Shown here: one piece after another, positions 34,105 to 44,300 of the stretch
Numbering within the stretch: position 1 is the stretch's first letter
Layout of the letters: each line of letters starts with the position of its first letter
NCBI GenBank assembly: GCA_045576235.1
Contig: JAZNGA010000029.1
Location: 4,753-68,752, forward strand
DNA length: 64,000 bases
Origin: SIG437 sp045576235
Lineage (GTDB): Bacteria; Bacillota; Clostridia; UBA1381; UBA9506
Direction: 5' to 3'
The notes under the pieces: model-generated
Databases searched by the model: none
Told to the model about the DNA's origin: nothing
The model's input: the letters and a program-made list of their open reading frames with translations, nothing else
Program-made: the position numbers and the translations under genes

Positions 34105-35727
34105 ATGGCATATCAGGCCCTATATAGAAAATGGCGCCCTATGACCTTTGATGATGTTGTCGGTCAGGAGCACATTACTCAAACCTTAAAAAATCAAATA
34201 ATCTCCTCGCAGCTTGCCCATGCATATTTATTTTGCGGAACAAGGGGCACAGGCAAAACCTCCACCGCTAAAATTCTTGCAAGAGCTGTGAACTGCGAGC
34301 ATCCGATTGATGGTAACCCATGCGGCGTTTGTGACACTTGTCGCGGAATCATAGATGAAAGCATCGTGGATGTTGTTGAAATGGACGGTGCTTCACGAAA
34401 CAAGGTCGAAAACATCAGAGAAATCATTGATGATGCCCTTTTCCTTCCGACCGTTGCAAAGAAAAAGGTCTATATCATAGACGAGGTTCATATGGTGACA
34501 ACAGCTGCTTTTAATGCGCTTTTGAAAACCCTGGAAGAGCCTCCTGCCCATGTTATGTTCATTTTAGCAACAACGGAGCTTAACAAGGTTCCCGCAACTG
34601 TCTTATCCCGTTGTCAACGCTTTGATTTCCGCAGAATCACAAATGAGGACATCGCTGCAAGACTTAAAATTGTGACTGAAGGAAGCGGAAAAAGCGCAAC
34701 AGACGAAGCTCTTTCGCTTATTGCAGAGCTTGGAAACGGCTCTATGCGTGATTCACTCAGCATTCTCGACCAGTGCATAGGCTATTCAGATGACACTTTA
34801 ACATATGACGACATCTTAGCTATCATCGGAATCGCTGACCAGAGCGCTCTTTTTTCCGTGACCGAAGCAATCGCATCAGGCGATGGTGCTAAATGTCTTT
34901 CCATCATAGATGACATTTTATCGTGCGGAAAAGAGCTTGATGTCTTTGCCTCATCACTTGCTAAGTTCCTGCGTGATTTGCTTGTCGTTAAACTTATGGC
35001 CGAGCCTGGAAAAATTCTTAACACTTCTTCTGCAAATCTTGAAAGAATGCGTCAGCTTTGTGATACTGTTTCCCGCGAGAAAATTGTAAACGCTTTAAAT
35101 CTGCTCAATGAAAGCATCATTTCCGCAAAGAATATGGCTTTTAAGCGCACTATCTATGAGCTCGCTTTAGTTAGGATGTGCGATGCTAAAACATCTGATT
35201 CATATGATGCTTTGCTTGCAAGGGTTGCAGAGCTTGAAGAAAAGCTGCAAAACGGAAGCTTTTCAGTTTCCTCTCCCCAAAAGGAAAAGGAACCGGAAAA
35301 GAAAGAAAACAAAACGGCAGAGCCTTCCGTCGCACCACAATCTGAAAAGAAAGAAAAGGCTGTTGAAATTAAAGGCAACGAAGCCATTCTTTCAAAATGG
35401 GACGATATTAAAGCTCACATCAAGGCGCATGGCGGTCAGCCGGTCATTCCGCATCTTGCCAGTGCCAGACCTGTTATTTTAAAAGATAAGCTCGCTTTAG
35501 TTTTTTCACAAAATGCTTTAATGAGCAAAACCGTGGCGTCAAAGCCAGCCTATCTCGACCTTGTGAGAGCCGCAGTTTCTGATGTTTTGGGCATGGACCT
35601 TCCCGTCGGATGTTTTTCCGACAAGGAAGTTGATTTGTCAGATGGTTCAAAAAGTGAGGCGTCAGATGGTTTAAGCAAGCTTGAAGATTTAGCAAAAAAA
35701 CATGATATAATAGAAATAGTTGACTGA
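34105..35727 (+). CDS. dnaX: DNA polymerase III subunit gamma/tau
   Basis: A 540-residue clamp-loader ATPase. It has the conserved start YQALYRKWRP, Walker A GTRGTGKTS, a zinc module (CEHPIDGNPCGVCDTC), DEVHM and the sensor region TTELNKVPATVLSRCQRF. A charged linker and a tau-like C-terminal domain follow. ATG 34105 after AAAGAGG is preferred over the longer frame from 34075. I see no clear A AAA AAG slippery site for making a short gamma form. It heads ebfC, darA, holB and ricT. Confidence 0.96.
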   Translation: MAYQALYRKWRPMTFDDVVGQEHITQTLKNQIISSQLAHAYLFCGTRGTGKTSTAKILARAVNCEHPIDGNPCGVCDTCRGIIDESIVDVVEMDGASRNKVENIREIIDDALFLPTVAKKKVYIIDEVHMVTTAAFNALLKTLEEPPAHVMFILATTELNKVPATVLSRCQRFDFRRITNEDIAARLKIVTEGSGKSATDEALSLIAELGNGSMRDSLSILDQCIGYSDDTLTYDDILAIIGIADQSALFSVTEAIASGDGAKCLSIIDDILSCGKELDVFASSLAKFLRDLLVVKLMAEPGKILNTSSANLERMRQLCDTVSREKIVNALNLLNESIISAKNMAFKRTIYELALVRMCDAKTSDSYDALLARVAELEEKLQNGSFSVSSPQKEKEPEKKENKTAEPSVAPQSEKKEKAVEIKGNEAILSKWDDIKAHIKAHGGQPVIPHLASARPVILKDKLALVFSQNALMSKTVASKPAYLDLVRAAVSDVLGMDLPVGCFSDKEVDLSDGSKSEASDGLSKLEDLAKKHDIIEIVD

Positions 35728-35743
35728 TAAGGAGGAACCTTAA

Positions 35744-36094
35744 ATGGCTAAAGGAAATAAATTCACCGGTGGCGGTATGAATAATAACAATATGAACTCA
35801 ATGCTCAAGCAAGCGCAGAAGATGCAGGCTGAAATGGAAAGAGTTCAGGCTGAAACAGAGGAAAAGACAGTCGAAGCCAAAGCAGGCGGCGGCGCTGTCA
35901 GCGTTGTTATGAAAGGAAACAAGGAATTAATCAGCGTTAAGCTTTCACCCGAGGTTGTTGACCCTGATGACATTGAGATGCTCCAAGACCTTATTGTTGC
36001 AGCTGTTAATGAAGCAACCAAGGCAGCAAACGACCTGATGGAAGAAGGCATGCGCGCTGTCACGGGCAACCTTAACATTCCGGGATTATTCTAA
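35744..36094 (+). CDS. ebfC: YbaB/EbfC nucleoid-associated protein
   Basis: A 116-residue YbaB/EbfC protein: MLKQAQKMQAEMERVQAE helix, GGGAVSVVMKGNKELISVKL sheet and a C-terminal helix ending MRAVTGNLNIPGLF. It dimerises and binds DNA non-specifically. It follows dnaX by 16 bases as in most bacteria. recR, usually next, is absent here. Confidence 0.95.
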   Translation: MAKGNKFTGGGMNNNNMNSMLKQAQKMQAEMERVQAETEEKTVEAKAGGGAVSVVMKGNKELISVKLSPEVVDPDDIEMLQDLIVAAVNEATKAANDLMEEGMRAVTGNLNIPGLF

Positions 36095-36137
36095 ATAATA
36101 ATATATTTAAATTTAAAAAACAGGAGGCTTGATTTTT

Positions 36138-36470
36138 ATGAAATTAGTTTTTGCGATTGTAAGCAGCGAGGATGATTATGTCGTTGTTAAACATCTTAAC
36201 AAGGAAGGTTTTTCTGTCACAAAAATGTCTTCAACAGGTGGTTTTCTTCGAGTTGGTAACACAACCTTGCTTGTTGGAACATCTGAAGAAGATGTCGATA
36301 AGGTTATCTCAATAATCAGAGAACACTCAAAGCGCAGAAAACAATTTGTAGTAAACACCGAGCCCTACATTGGAAGCTTAGTACACGACTCCCTTTCTCA
36401 CGCAAATCAGATAGAGGTTGGCGGCGCAATAATTTTCGTTGTCGATGTTGAAAAGTTTGAGAAGGTGTGA
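36138..36470 (+). CDS. darA: cyclic-di-AMP receptor DarA (PII-like)
   Basis: A 110-residue PII-like trimer protein (DarA/PstA/YaaQ). It shows KLVFAIVSSEDDYVVVKHLNK, SSTGGFLRVGNTTLLVG and the C-terminal VGGAIIFVVDVEKFEKV. The Firmicute homologues bind c-di-AMP between subunits; output partners remain unclear. The ATG at 36138 has AGGAGG in good position. It lies four bases before holB. Confidence 0.92.
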   Translation: MKLVFAIVSSEDDYVVVKHLNKEGFSVTKMSSTGGFLRVGNTTLLVGTSEEDVDKVISIIREHSKRRKQFVVNTEPYIGSLVHDSLSHANQIEVGGAIIFVVDVEKFEKV

Positions 36471-36473
36471 TGA

Positions 36474-37469
36474 GTGAGTTTTGATAATTTTGCAGGAAAT
36501 GAACATTTAAAAACTCAGCTTAAACGATATATTAAATCAGGACAAATTCACAATTCATATGTTTTTGCAGGGGAAGAAGGCATAGGTAAAAAAACTCTTT
36601 CGCAAGAATTCATAAAGGGATTGTTCTGCGAATCCCCGATAAATGATGAGGCCTGCGGAAAATGTGCATTATGCAGACAATTAGCTTCTGCTTCCTTGCC
36701 CGACATTTGTTATCTGCAGAAGCCAAAAGATAAAAAATCATATGGAATAGAGGAAATCAGGGAACAAATTATCAAACAGGTTTATGTTAAACCGTTTGCT
36801 GCCAAAAGGAAAGTTTTTGTCATTTCACAAGGAGATGACCTGACGATTGAGGCGCAAAACGGTCTTTTAAAGGTGCTTGAAGAGCCCCCTGAATATGTCA
36901 CATTTATCATTTTGGTTTCCCGCAAGAGCTTCCTTTTGGACACAGTTTTGTCGCGCTCATGTGTTTTTGATATGCGCCCTGCTCCATTAAAAGAAGCTTA
37001 TGAATTTCTGCATAGAACCTACCCTGAAAAAAATGCTGAGGAAATTGAATTTTACGCAAAATTTTCGCAAGGCATCATAGGTAAAGCGATAAAAATCATA
37101 AATGACGAGGAATATCACGCTCTGTTCTTTGAAACATCAAAACATTTATCAGCTCTCATAAAGTCAAGAGACAGCTTAATTTATTTTCATCACTTTCTGC
37201 TTGAAAATAAGGATGATGTGTTGCACATTATTGATTTTATGCTGATATTCTTAAGAGACTGCATTTTCTCATGTGTTGGCTTAAATGATATGGTGATATG
37301 TCCTCAAAATCTCAAAGATGTTTCGTGTGCGACTGTTTATAAAAAGAAATACACCTCGTGTATGGAAACAGTCATCGCTCACAAAAACAAGCTCAGCTAC
37401 AATGTGAATTTTGCTTTTTGGTCGCTCGATTTTCTGACACAAATGCAAAATATATGCAATTCTAATTAA
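36474..37469 (+). CDS. holB: DNA polymerase III subunit delta'
   Basis: A 331-residue clamp-loader protein: FDNFAGNEHLKTQLKRYI, a P-loop-like GEEGIGKKTLS, four cysteines (CESPINDEACGKCALC) and the arginine-finger region VLSRSCVFDM. It begins with GTG 36474, four bases after the darA stop. It pairs with DnaX gamma/tau encoded upstream. The C-terminal domain is poorly conserved, as usual. Confidence 0.92.
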   Translation: MSFDNFAGNEHLKTQLKRYIKSGQIHNSYVFAGEEGIGKKTLSQEFIKGLFCESPINDEACGKCALCRQLASASLPDICYLQKPKDKKSYGIEEIREQIIKQVYVKPFAAKRKVFVISQGDDLTIEAQNGLLKVLEEPPEYVTFIILVSRKSFLLDTVLSRSCVFDMRPAPLKEAYEFLHRTYPEKNAEEIEFYAKFSQGIIGKAIKIINDEEYHALFFETSKHLSALIKSRDSLIYFHHFLLENKDDVLHIIDFMLIFLRDCIFSCVGLNDMVICPQNLKDVSCATVYKKKYTSCMETVIAHKNKLSYNVNFAFWSLDFLTQMQNICNSN

Positions 37470-37484
37470 AGAGAGGAAAAACAA

Positions 37485-38363
37485 ATGGTAAAAGTTATCG
37501 GCGTCAGATTTAAAGCCGTAGGAAAGATATATTATTTCGACCCTGGCTCTATAGAGCTTAAAGCCGGCGATGGAGCTATTGTCGAGACTGCACGCGGAAT
37601 GGAATATGGTAATGTCGTCATTGCCCACAAGGAAATTGACGAGAAAACCTTCTCAACTCCGCTGAAAAAGGTTATCAGAAAGGCAGAAAAATCTGACTAC
37701 AAACAGCTTGAAGAAAATAAAATCAAGGAAAAAGAAGCCCGCAAAATCTGCATCGAAAAAATCAATGCAAACAAGCTTGATATGAATCTCATTGATGTGG
37801 AATACACCTTTGACAGAAGCAAGGTCCTTTTCTATTTCACGGCTGACGGTCGTGTTGACTTCAGACAGCTTGTTAAAGATTTGGCTTCTGTGTTTAAAAC
37901 AAGAATAGAGTTAAGACAAATTGGTGTCCGTGACGAAGCAAAAATGCTCGGCGGTCTTGGAATTTGTGGAAGGCAACTCTGCTGTTCTCAATTTTTAGGG
38001 GATTTTGAGCCCGTGTCAATCAAAATGGCAAAGGAACAGTCCCTGTCATTAAACCCCACAAAAATTTCAGGAACCTGCGGCAGACTTATGTGTTGTCTCA
38101 AATATGAACAAGAAGCATATGAAGACCTCTTGAAAACAACTCCCGGTGTCGGTGCAATCGTTGACACTCCTCTCGGACGAGGAACTGTTGTTTCTGTGAG
38201 CATTTTAAAGGGCTTGGTTCAGGTGAAGCTTGATTCTGATGCTGATGCATCACTTAGCTCATTTAATGTTTCAGACATCGTTATAATTAAAAACACAGTC
38301 ACCGAACCAAAAGATGACGACATCGATATGGCAGCTCTTAGAGAACTTGAAAAAGATAAATAA
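37485..38363 (+). CDS. ricT: PSP1-domain protein RicT (YaaT)
   Basis: A 292-residue PSP1 protein: KYIYFD-like opening (KIYYFDPG), VETARGMEYGNVV, FYFTADGRVDFRQLVKDLAS, then a cysteine cluster GGLGICGRQLCCSQFL with CGRLMCCLKYEQ. In Bacillus, RicT joins RicA and RicF in an Fe-S complex that aids RNase Y maturation of transcripts and affects sporulation and biofilm. All cluster cysteines are kept here. It follows holB, as in B. subtilis. Confidence 0.92.
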   Translation: MVKVIGVRFKAVGKIYYFDPGSIELKAGDGAIVETARGMEYGNVVIAHKEIDEKTFSTPLKKVIRKAEKSDYKQLEENKIKEKEARKICIEKINANKLDMNLIDVEYTFDRSKVLFYFTADGRVDFRQLVKDLASVFKTRIELRQIGVRDEAKMLGGLGICGRQLCCSQFLGDFEPVSIKMAKEQSLSLNPTKISGTCGRLMCCLKYEQEAYEDLLKTTPGVGAIVDTPLGRGTVVSVSILKGLVQVKLDSDADASLSSFNVSDIVIIKNTVTEPKDDDIDMAALRELEKDK

Positions 38364-38408
38364 TTTCGTTTGAATAAAATGACCGACTAATCAGAAAGGG
38401 TGAAATAA

Positions 38409-38729
38409 ATGGCATCAAAGAAAGAAAAAAACATGTTAATTTACCGTGGCAAACCGCTTTTGCGTGATGGAGATGTTCTCTATTACGGAGACTTTTCAGA
38501 AAATTTCATCACCAGATTCACAATCAACGAAAAGAAAAAGGTTAAAGATTTAGATGTTGCAACAAAGGTTACAATCGAACTTTTAGAAAAATCAACTGAC
38601 AGCATAAAAGGTGCAAAGCTGACAAAAAAAGCAGAAAGAACAAGCCTTTATGCAGCGCTTGATATCGGCGTCTTCTGGCTTGAAGACATTTTAGAAATGG
38701 AAAAAGAATTTTTAAGTAAATTAGGTTAA
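38409..38729 (+). CDS. conserved hypothetical small protein after ricT
   Basis: I do not recognise this 106-residue protein. It is basic at the start (MASKKEKN), has a likely beta-rich middle (LIYRGKPLLRDGDVLYYGD) and a helical, hydrophobic end (LYAALDIGVFWLEDILEMEK). There is no signal peptide or metal motif. It lies 45 bases past ricT with an AGAAAGG site and is followed by a strong terminator, so it is the last gene of the dnaX operon. Confidence 0.75.
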   Translation: MASKKEKNMLIYRGKPLLRDGDVLYYGDFSENFITRFTINEKKKVKDLDVATKVTIELLEKSTDSIKGAKLTKKAERTSLYAALDIGVFWLEDILEMEKEFLSKLG

Positions 38730-38730
38730 A

Positions 38731-38768
38731 AAAGAAGCATTTTCCTGAAGGAAAATGCTTCTTTTTTT
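38731..38768. terminator. bidirectional terminator between the dnaX operon and mtlD
   Basis: GAAGCATTTTCC (38734-38745) pairs with GGAAAATGCTTC (38750-38761), with T-runs on both strands. It serves the plus-strand gene ending at 38729 and the minus-strand gene ending at 38772. Confidence 0.9.
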
Positions 38769-38771
38769 GTT

Positions 38772-39971
38772 TTAAACTATTTTCTTAATGTTTGTGCTTT
38801 TCTTAACAGCTTTTAAAATTTCGGCAAGAGACATTTTCTTTTCAAACATCTCAAAAAGATTCATGATTTTTTTGTAGTCCTCTCCGCCCTTTTCAAAGCC
38901 GCTTATTTCTGTGAGAATATATTCAGGAGCCATTTTTTCCTCGCCCTCTCTTGTGAAAAGAAGAGAAGCTGCAATACAAACTGCAATATATGTGTTGTCA
39001 ATCCCCTGCTCAGCACACAAATTATATGCACCAACCATTCTGTCATTAGGAGAAAGCTTTCTCTTAATGTCACCTCCTACACGGGCTGCTGTGTCACCAA
39101 GCTGCTTATTTGAGAATCTGTAGATAAGGTTTTCAACATGAGCATTCAAGTCCTCAAACGGAACTCCATACTTTTTGCTCATAGCCATTGCAGACTCCTG
39201 CATCACGCGGCAAACAATAAGCTCAACTTCAGGAACATCAATGCTCTCCCAGATATATGAAAGACCTAAATATGAACCAAGATATGCAGTTGATGCGTGG
39301 CTCATATTATGAACAAACAGCTTTCGCTCTATGTAATATGAAAAAGGTGTGAATGGAACGAGATTTTTAATTTCAGGAATTTCTCCTTTAAACGCCGCCG
39401 AGTCAACAGGGAGCATATCATAGCTCTCAACGCAAACTCTGAGCGGATTTCCGTCTTTCATCTCATCTGTCTGAATCGGAACCATTCTTCCGATTGATGC
39501 CTCAACAAAACCTACATTATCTAAAAATGCCCTTTCCTCTTCTGTCATAAGGTCAAATATGAGACCTTTTAAAAACTCATCAGCACCGATTAAATTTTCG
39601 CAGATGATGATGTTTAATGGCTTTTTAGAGCCTGTCGTGAATCTTTTCACGATTCCTTCTTTAAATGGTTTAGCGACAAATTTCAAAACATTAACGCCTA
39701 CTGCTGTCGCACAGATGTCTGCTTCGCTGATTGCAGTTGACACAGCATCCAAATCGTTTCCGTCTATTCCGCTGATGTTTTTGACCATAACTTCAGAATA
39801 GTCGTCACCCTTTAAGATTCTCACGGGATACTCCCCTGCACCATTTAAGCTGTTTAACAAGTCCTTGTTGACATCAACAAAGCTCACATCATAGCCTGAT
39901 TGGTAAAGAAGCTGACCAATAAATCCTCTTCCTATGTTACCGCCGCCATACATAATTGCTTTTTTACTCAT
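38772..39971 (-). CDS. mtlD: mannitol-1-phosphate 5-dehydrogenase-like oxidoreductase
   Basis: A 399-residue long-chain polyol dehydrogenase. It has an NAD-binding YGGGNIGRGFIGQLL and the MtlD-type ICENLIGADEFL, VEASIGRMVPIQ and the catalytic region KLFVHNMSHASTAYLGSYLG (Lys/Asn/His). The expected reaction is mannitol-1-phosphate plus NAD to fructose-6-phosphate. No mannitol PTS genes are here, so another sugar-acid or polyol substrate is possible. A mobile-looking repeat lies between it and the PfkB kinase gene upstream. Confidence 0.88.
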   Translation of the reverse strand: MSKKAIMYGGGNIGRGFIGQLLYQSGYDVSFVDVNKDLLNSLNGAGEYPVRILKGDDYSEVMVKNISGIDGNDLDAVSTAISEADICATAVGVNVLKFVAKPFKEGIVKRFTTGSKKPLNIIICENLIGADEFLKGLIFDLMTEEERAFLDNVGFVEASIGRMVPIQTDEMKDGNPLRVCVESYDMLPVDSAAFKGEIPEIKNLVPFTPFSYYIERKLFVHNMSHASTAYLGSYLGLSYIWESIDVPEVELIVCRVMQESAMAMSKKYGVPFEDLNAHVENLIYRFSNKQLGDTAARVGGDIKRKLSPNDRMVGAYNLCAEQGIDNTYIAVCIAASLLFTREGEEKMAPEYILTEISGFEKGGEDYKKIMNLFEMFEKKMSLAEILKAVKKSTNIKKIV

Positions 39972-39992
39972 TTTCTTTTTGCCTCTTTCTTT

Positions 39993-40268
39993 TAACCGAA
40001 AGTGAGTAATCCGAACTCCGATTTTTAGAGGCGGATTTTCGCTTTCGATGTGTTAAAATACTCGGTAATCTGTCAGGATTACCTGTGTTTTTGCCTTCCG
40101 TAACCAAAAATCCGCTCTCTATAAATTCTACGACCTGAAACGCATGAAATTTTGAGCAGATTTTGGAGCAGAAGATGAAGCAAGGCTTGTCGCCTTGCGA
40201 AGATGATAAGCCGAAAGATGCCGAAATTTCACCGTTTGAGGCGGGTTCGGATTACTCACTTTCGGTTA
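39993..40268. mobile_element. MITE-like non-coding element, 276 bp including flanking TA pairs
   Basis: Perfect terminal inverted repeats of at least 22 bp (ACCGAAAGTGAGTAATCC and onward, 39995-40016; the complement at 40245-40266) enclose about 228 bp without an open frame. Each end is flanked by TA (39993-39994 and 40267-40268), the target duplication of IS630/Tc1-mariner transposons. I read it as a miniature element moved in trans. It sits 22 bases upstream of the mtlD start and within 6 bases of the PfkB stop. Confidence 0.8.
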
Positions 40269-40273
40269 GGTTA

Positions 40274-41230
40274 TTATTTTAAGAACTGCTCGTTTTCTTC
40301 CATAAATTTTTTGATTTCTTCATATGACTTAATTCCTGTTGAAGCACCAACTGCCATAATGCAATGAGTTCCGACAGCATTTGCAAATTTTGCGCTTTCC
40401 TCCATCGTCATTCCGTGAGATAAGCCATATAAAAAGCCTGAACACCAGGAATCGCCTGCGCCCGTTGTGTCAACACGCTTAACATTCATATATGTAGGGA
40501 AAAGCTTGCCTTGAGAATCCTTGCTTTCCTTAACAAAGCAGCCTTTTTTACCTGCCTTAATCGCAACATGCTTAACTCCGTAGTCAAAGAAAACATCTGC
40601 AATTTCATCAAAGTCGGTCTTGCCGCCTGCAAACTGCTCTGCCTCTTCAATGCTCGGAATGAAATAATCAATGTAAGGCATGCAGGGAGCTAAAATATCC
40701 ATCCATTTTCCCGTATCGTCCCACGCACTGTCTAAAACGGTGATTTTTCCCATTTCCTTACATTTCTTCAGAACGCGTGCGCAAGGCTCCCCGTCAAATG
40801 TGTCCATAAGCATTGTTCCTGCAACAAAAACAATTTTAGAATCCTTTATAACATCAAAGTTTATGTCGGTGTCTGTAAATTTAGAGTTAACGCCTGTCGT
40901 GTGAAGGAAGCTTCTCTCTCCTGATGAGTCAACCACAACAACAGAAGCCGAGCTTGAATAATCATCGCTTATTTTAATTCCGTCAGCGCTCATTCCGTTT
41001 CGTTTCAGCTCTCCAATTAAGAAACTGCCAAAACCATCATTTCCAACCATACCTAAAAGCGCAACATTTGCGCCAATTTTCTGCATATCAACTGCTGCAT
41101 TCATCGCACAGCCACCACTATAAAGCTTCAAGCTTTCAATCTTTTTAAGCTTTCCTGCCTCAGGAAGCTCATCAACTGTCTTAGCAATACAGTCTGCTAC
41201 TAAAATTCCTATACAGGCTACATCATACAT
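40274..41230 (-). CDS. PfkB-family carbohydrate kinase
   Basis: A 318-residue ribokinase-like sugar kinase: YSGGCAMNAAVDMQKIGANV (substrate glycines), VGNDGFGSFL, then VDTTGAGDSWCSGFL with the catalytic Asp and anion hole. It phosphorylates a sugar or nucleoside with ATP. The substrate cannot be assigned, but the mtlD-like gene downstream on the same strand suggests a shared polyol or keto-sugar path. ATG 41230 follows AAAGGAG. Confidence 0.9.
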   Translation of the reverse strand: MYDVACIGILVADCIAKTVDELPEAGKLKKIESLKLYSGGCAMNAAVDMQKIGANVALLGMVGNDGFGSFLIGELKRNGMSADGIKISDDYSSSASVVVVDSSGERSFLHTTGVNSKFTDTDINFDVIKDSKIVFVAGTMLMDTFDGEPCARVLKKCKEMGKITVLDSAWDDTGKWMDILAPCMPYIDYFIPSIEEAEQFAGGKTDFDEIADVFFDYGVKHVAIKAGKKGCFVKESKDSQGKLFPTYMNVKRVDTTGAGDSWCSGFLYGLSHGMTMEESAKFANAVGTHCIMAVGASTGIKSYEEIKKFMEENEQFLK

Positions 41231-41265
41231 AAGAATAATCTCCTTTTAATAAAATTTCTCATTTA

Positions 41266-41294
41266 ATTATACACATTTAACATGAAAAAGTCAA
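41266..41294 (-). promoter_or_regulatory. promoter of the PfkB kinase gene
   Basis: Minus-strand TTGACT (41289-41294) and TATAAT (41266-41271) with 17-base spacing, 35 bases before the start codon. Confidence 0.75.
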
Positions 41295-41328
41295 CAAAAT
41301 CAACCATAAGCACCAAAATTTTCAGGTA

Positions 41329-44300
41329 TCACTCATCAATCATTTCCCAGATATCGTCATCTTTAAACCTTCCGACCTGTCTGTAGGCATCAGTATTAAC
41401 ATCAAATGCACATATGCTATGGAACTTGCAATATGAGCAAGGCATATTCTTTCCGTTTGCGCAGGGTAGGATGTCAACTTTACCGCTTAAAATTTCTTTT
41501 CCAATCTCGCCTGCCGTCTTTTTGACATAGCATTTGAGCTTCTCAAACTGTTCGGCTGTCGCTGTTTTGCTCTGCGATTTCACGATTTCACCTTTTGCGC
41601 TCATTCTGACGGGAATAATGCTCGAATATCCTGAGATACCCCTCTCCATCGCATTTATAATATCTGTATTTTCAAGGACCATTCCGCTCATTTTAAAAGC
41701 TTTCAGCTGAGCATCTATGTCTAAATCTTCTTTTTTTGCTGTTTTAACAGGTTCATCCGAGAGCTTAAAATAAAACATTCCGGCGGTTTTTGGGTTTTTT
41801 CCAAAAATTCTGCTTCCGTTTTCCGTGACTGCCATAATGTAAACGCAGAGCTGAAGTGAAAGCCTGTTATAGATGTCAGAAAGGCTGAAATCCTTATTCC
41901 CTGTCTTATAGTCAATAACCTTGACATAAAGCTCACCGTTTTGGCAGAGCTTATCAATTCTGTCAATCTTACCGATAAGGGTGATTTTCTCGCCCGTCGG
42001 CAAATCAATCACAACAGGAGCCATATCACCGTTTTCAGAAAACTCGGCTTCAAAGGCACAGGGCTCAAATTCTCCCCTCTTAACATGCTCACAAATCGCC
42101 CAGGTCGCACGAAAAGCATATTTTTTCAAACGCTTCACCAAAAGGAGAAGTTTCTTTTCTGAATAGAGCTTTTTGATGAACATTCTGCTGATAATATCGT
42201 CTAAAATCTCACCGACAAGCTTTTCGCAAGTCTCTTTTTCTATTTCGCCGAAAGTTTTTCCCGACATTGATATCTTTTTTGAAAAAATGTCTATCACGCG
42301 ATGAAGAAGGCTTCCGAAATCAGGTGTGTCAACATCAAACAGCTTGCGCTCCTTCGCGCTTAAGCCATATGATATAAAATAGGAAAACGGACAGGAAGTG
42401 AATTTTTCAAAGCTTGAAATGCTTCCCTTAAGTCTTCCGCCGTAAAGACTTTTTATGACATCACTATCTAAAGTCTCCGCAATGTTTTTATGCTCTGCTA
42501 CCCGCTTTGCCGCTATGAGCTTTTCTCTGAAAGCGTCATCCTCATTCAAAAGCTCAAACAGCTGCTTTTCATCATCTTCTATGCTTCTTTTGCTTATCAA
42601 ATAGTTAAACGCCGATTTCTTACTCAGAACATAATCTTCAGGATTTTTCTCTTTTCCGTCAACATCCGTCTCAAAAGAAAGCTTGGGAAAAATTTTCCTG
42701 ATTTTTGCACAAAGGGCAGAAGGTCTCATTCCTTCTCCGTTAAAATCAGAAACGGAATAGCTGATTGCAAGCTTTCCCATGCTGATGTTTAAAATGTTAT
42801 AAACCATAAATCCATAGTCAAACAACATCTTTTTTGTGTCGGGAGCTAATGAAAGTCCGCTTTTTAAAAGATAAATTCGTTCCGCATCATTTAAAATGTT
42901 TTCAGACGGGGCATTCGGAGGAAAAGCACCTTCATTTGCACCAATTAAATAAAGTCTTTTAACATTTCTCGCAATCGACCTTGTGAGATCACCGAAGAAA
43001 ACGCCATCATTTATAGGCGGAATTATGTTGACACTGCATTCAGAAAGTCCTGATGAAATCATGTCTATAAGCCTGTCAATTCCGATGCTCTCATCACCCA
43101 CACAAAGCTTAAAGCCATCGATAGTCTCCAAAAGCGCTCTATAGACCCTGGCATATTCATCAGCAGCTTCCTTGTCGCCACCTTCTAAGAGAATGTCTGT
43201 CTGGAGCTTGATTTTTTCTTCTAAAGAAATGTCTTCAAAAAACTCTGAAATGTAGTCTGCGCGCACACTTGCGCATCTTGTCTTTTTCATGTTTTCCTTA
43301 AGCTTTAAAACAGGAGCTAAAACTCGGTCTTTAAGCTCCAGCATTTCCTTTGCAAATTCAGCATTTGTCTCCGCCAAATCCTCGCTGTCGTCAAAAACCG
43401 TTCTTGCTCTTTTTAAAAAGCTCTCATTATCAAGCCAATCTTTTTTCCTAATGTTTCCCGAGAGAATAAAATTTTCAAAAACATCAGTTTCATTGAGCGT
43501 TAGACTGCTGTAGCCCGACTTGATATATGAAAGAATGTGCTTTGTGTCAAGCCCGTCTGAAAGCATATCTAAAACAGCAAAAATCATAATTAAAACAGGG
43601 TGATTTAAAAGGTCTCTTTCAGAATCTATAAACACGGGAATATCATAAATGTCAAACACTGTTTTAATAATGTTTCTATAGCTTTCAGGCTCTCCGCAAA
43701 TTATGGCAATGTCTTTAAATCTCACATTTTCCGATTGCACATTTTTCATTATATTACAGGCAAGATGCGTGACCTCGCTATAAATATCCGATGCGGCAAA
43801 CATAGAAACATCACGAGTTTCTTCCATATAAATATTGTTACCAACTTTGGGATATTCATTTTCAAGATGCATCAGCTCTTTACTCTCTTTAAAACGATGA
43901 TTTTTTTCAAGAAAGACAGGCTCTAAAATTTCTGCATCAACGCTATCTGCTAATTTTAAAAGAGTCTTATATGTTGCGACAACCGGCTCAAAAATTCCGT
44001 TTTTTTCACCACCTGGCTTATCCATAGAGAGACTGACCGTAACAGATGCACCAGCCCTTAAAAACGCCTCTATGCAACAGAGCTCAGCTTTAGTGAATCT
44101 GAAAAACTCATCAATGAAAACCTCTGTCCCATCCATATCATTTTTTTCTATGATTTCGCGCGCTAAAAGTGTTATGTTGTCTTCGTCGTCAACAAATGAC
44201 TTATCTACAAATTCCTGATATTTACCATAAATCAAAGCAAGCTCTTTAAGCTTTGCTTTAAGCATACCTTGCTCCTCTGCTTTTGATGCAAAATCAAGTA

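Noticed and set aside
34105..35727. Programmed frameshift in dnaX as in E. coli
   Set aside because: A-rich stretches exist in the linker, but I found no clear A AAA AAG site with a following hairpin in the right frame.
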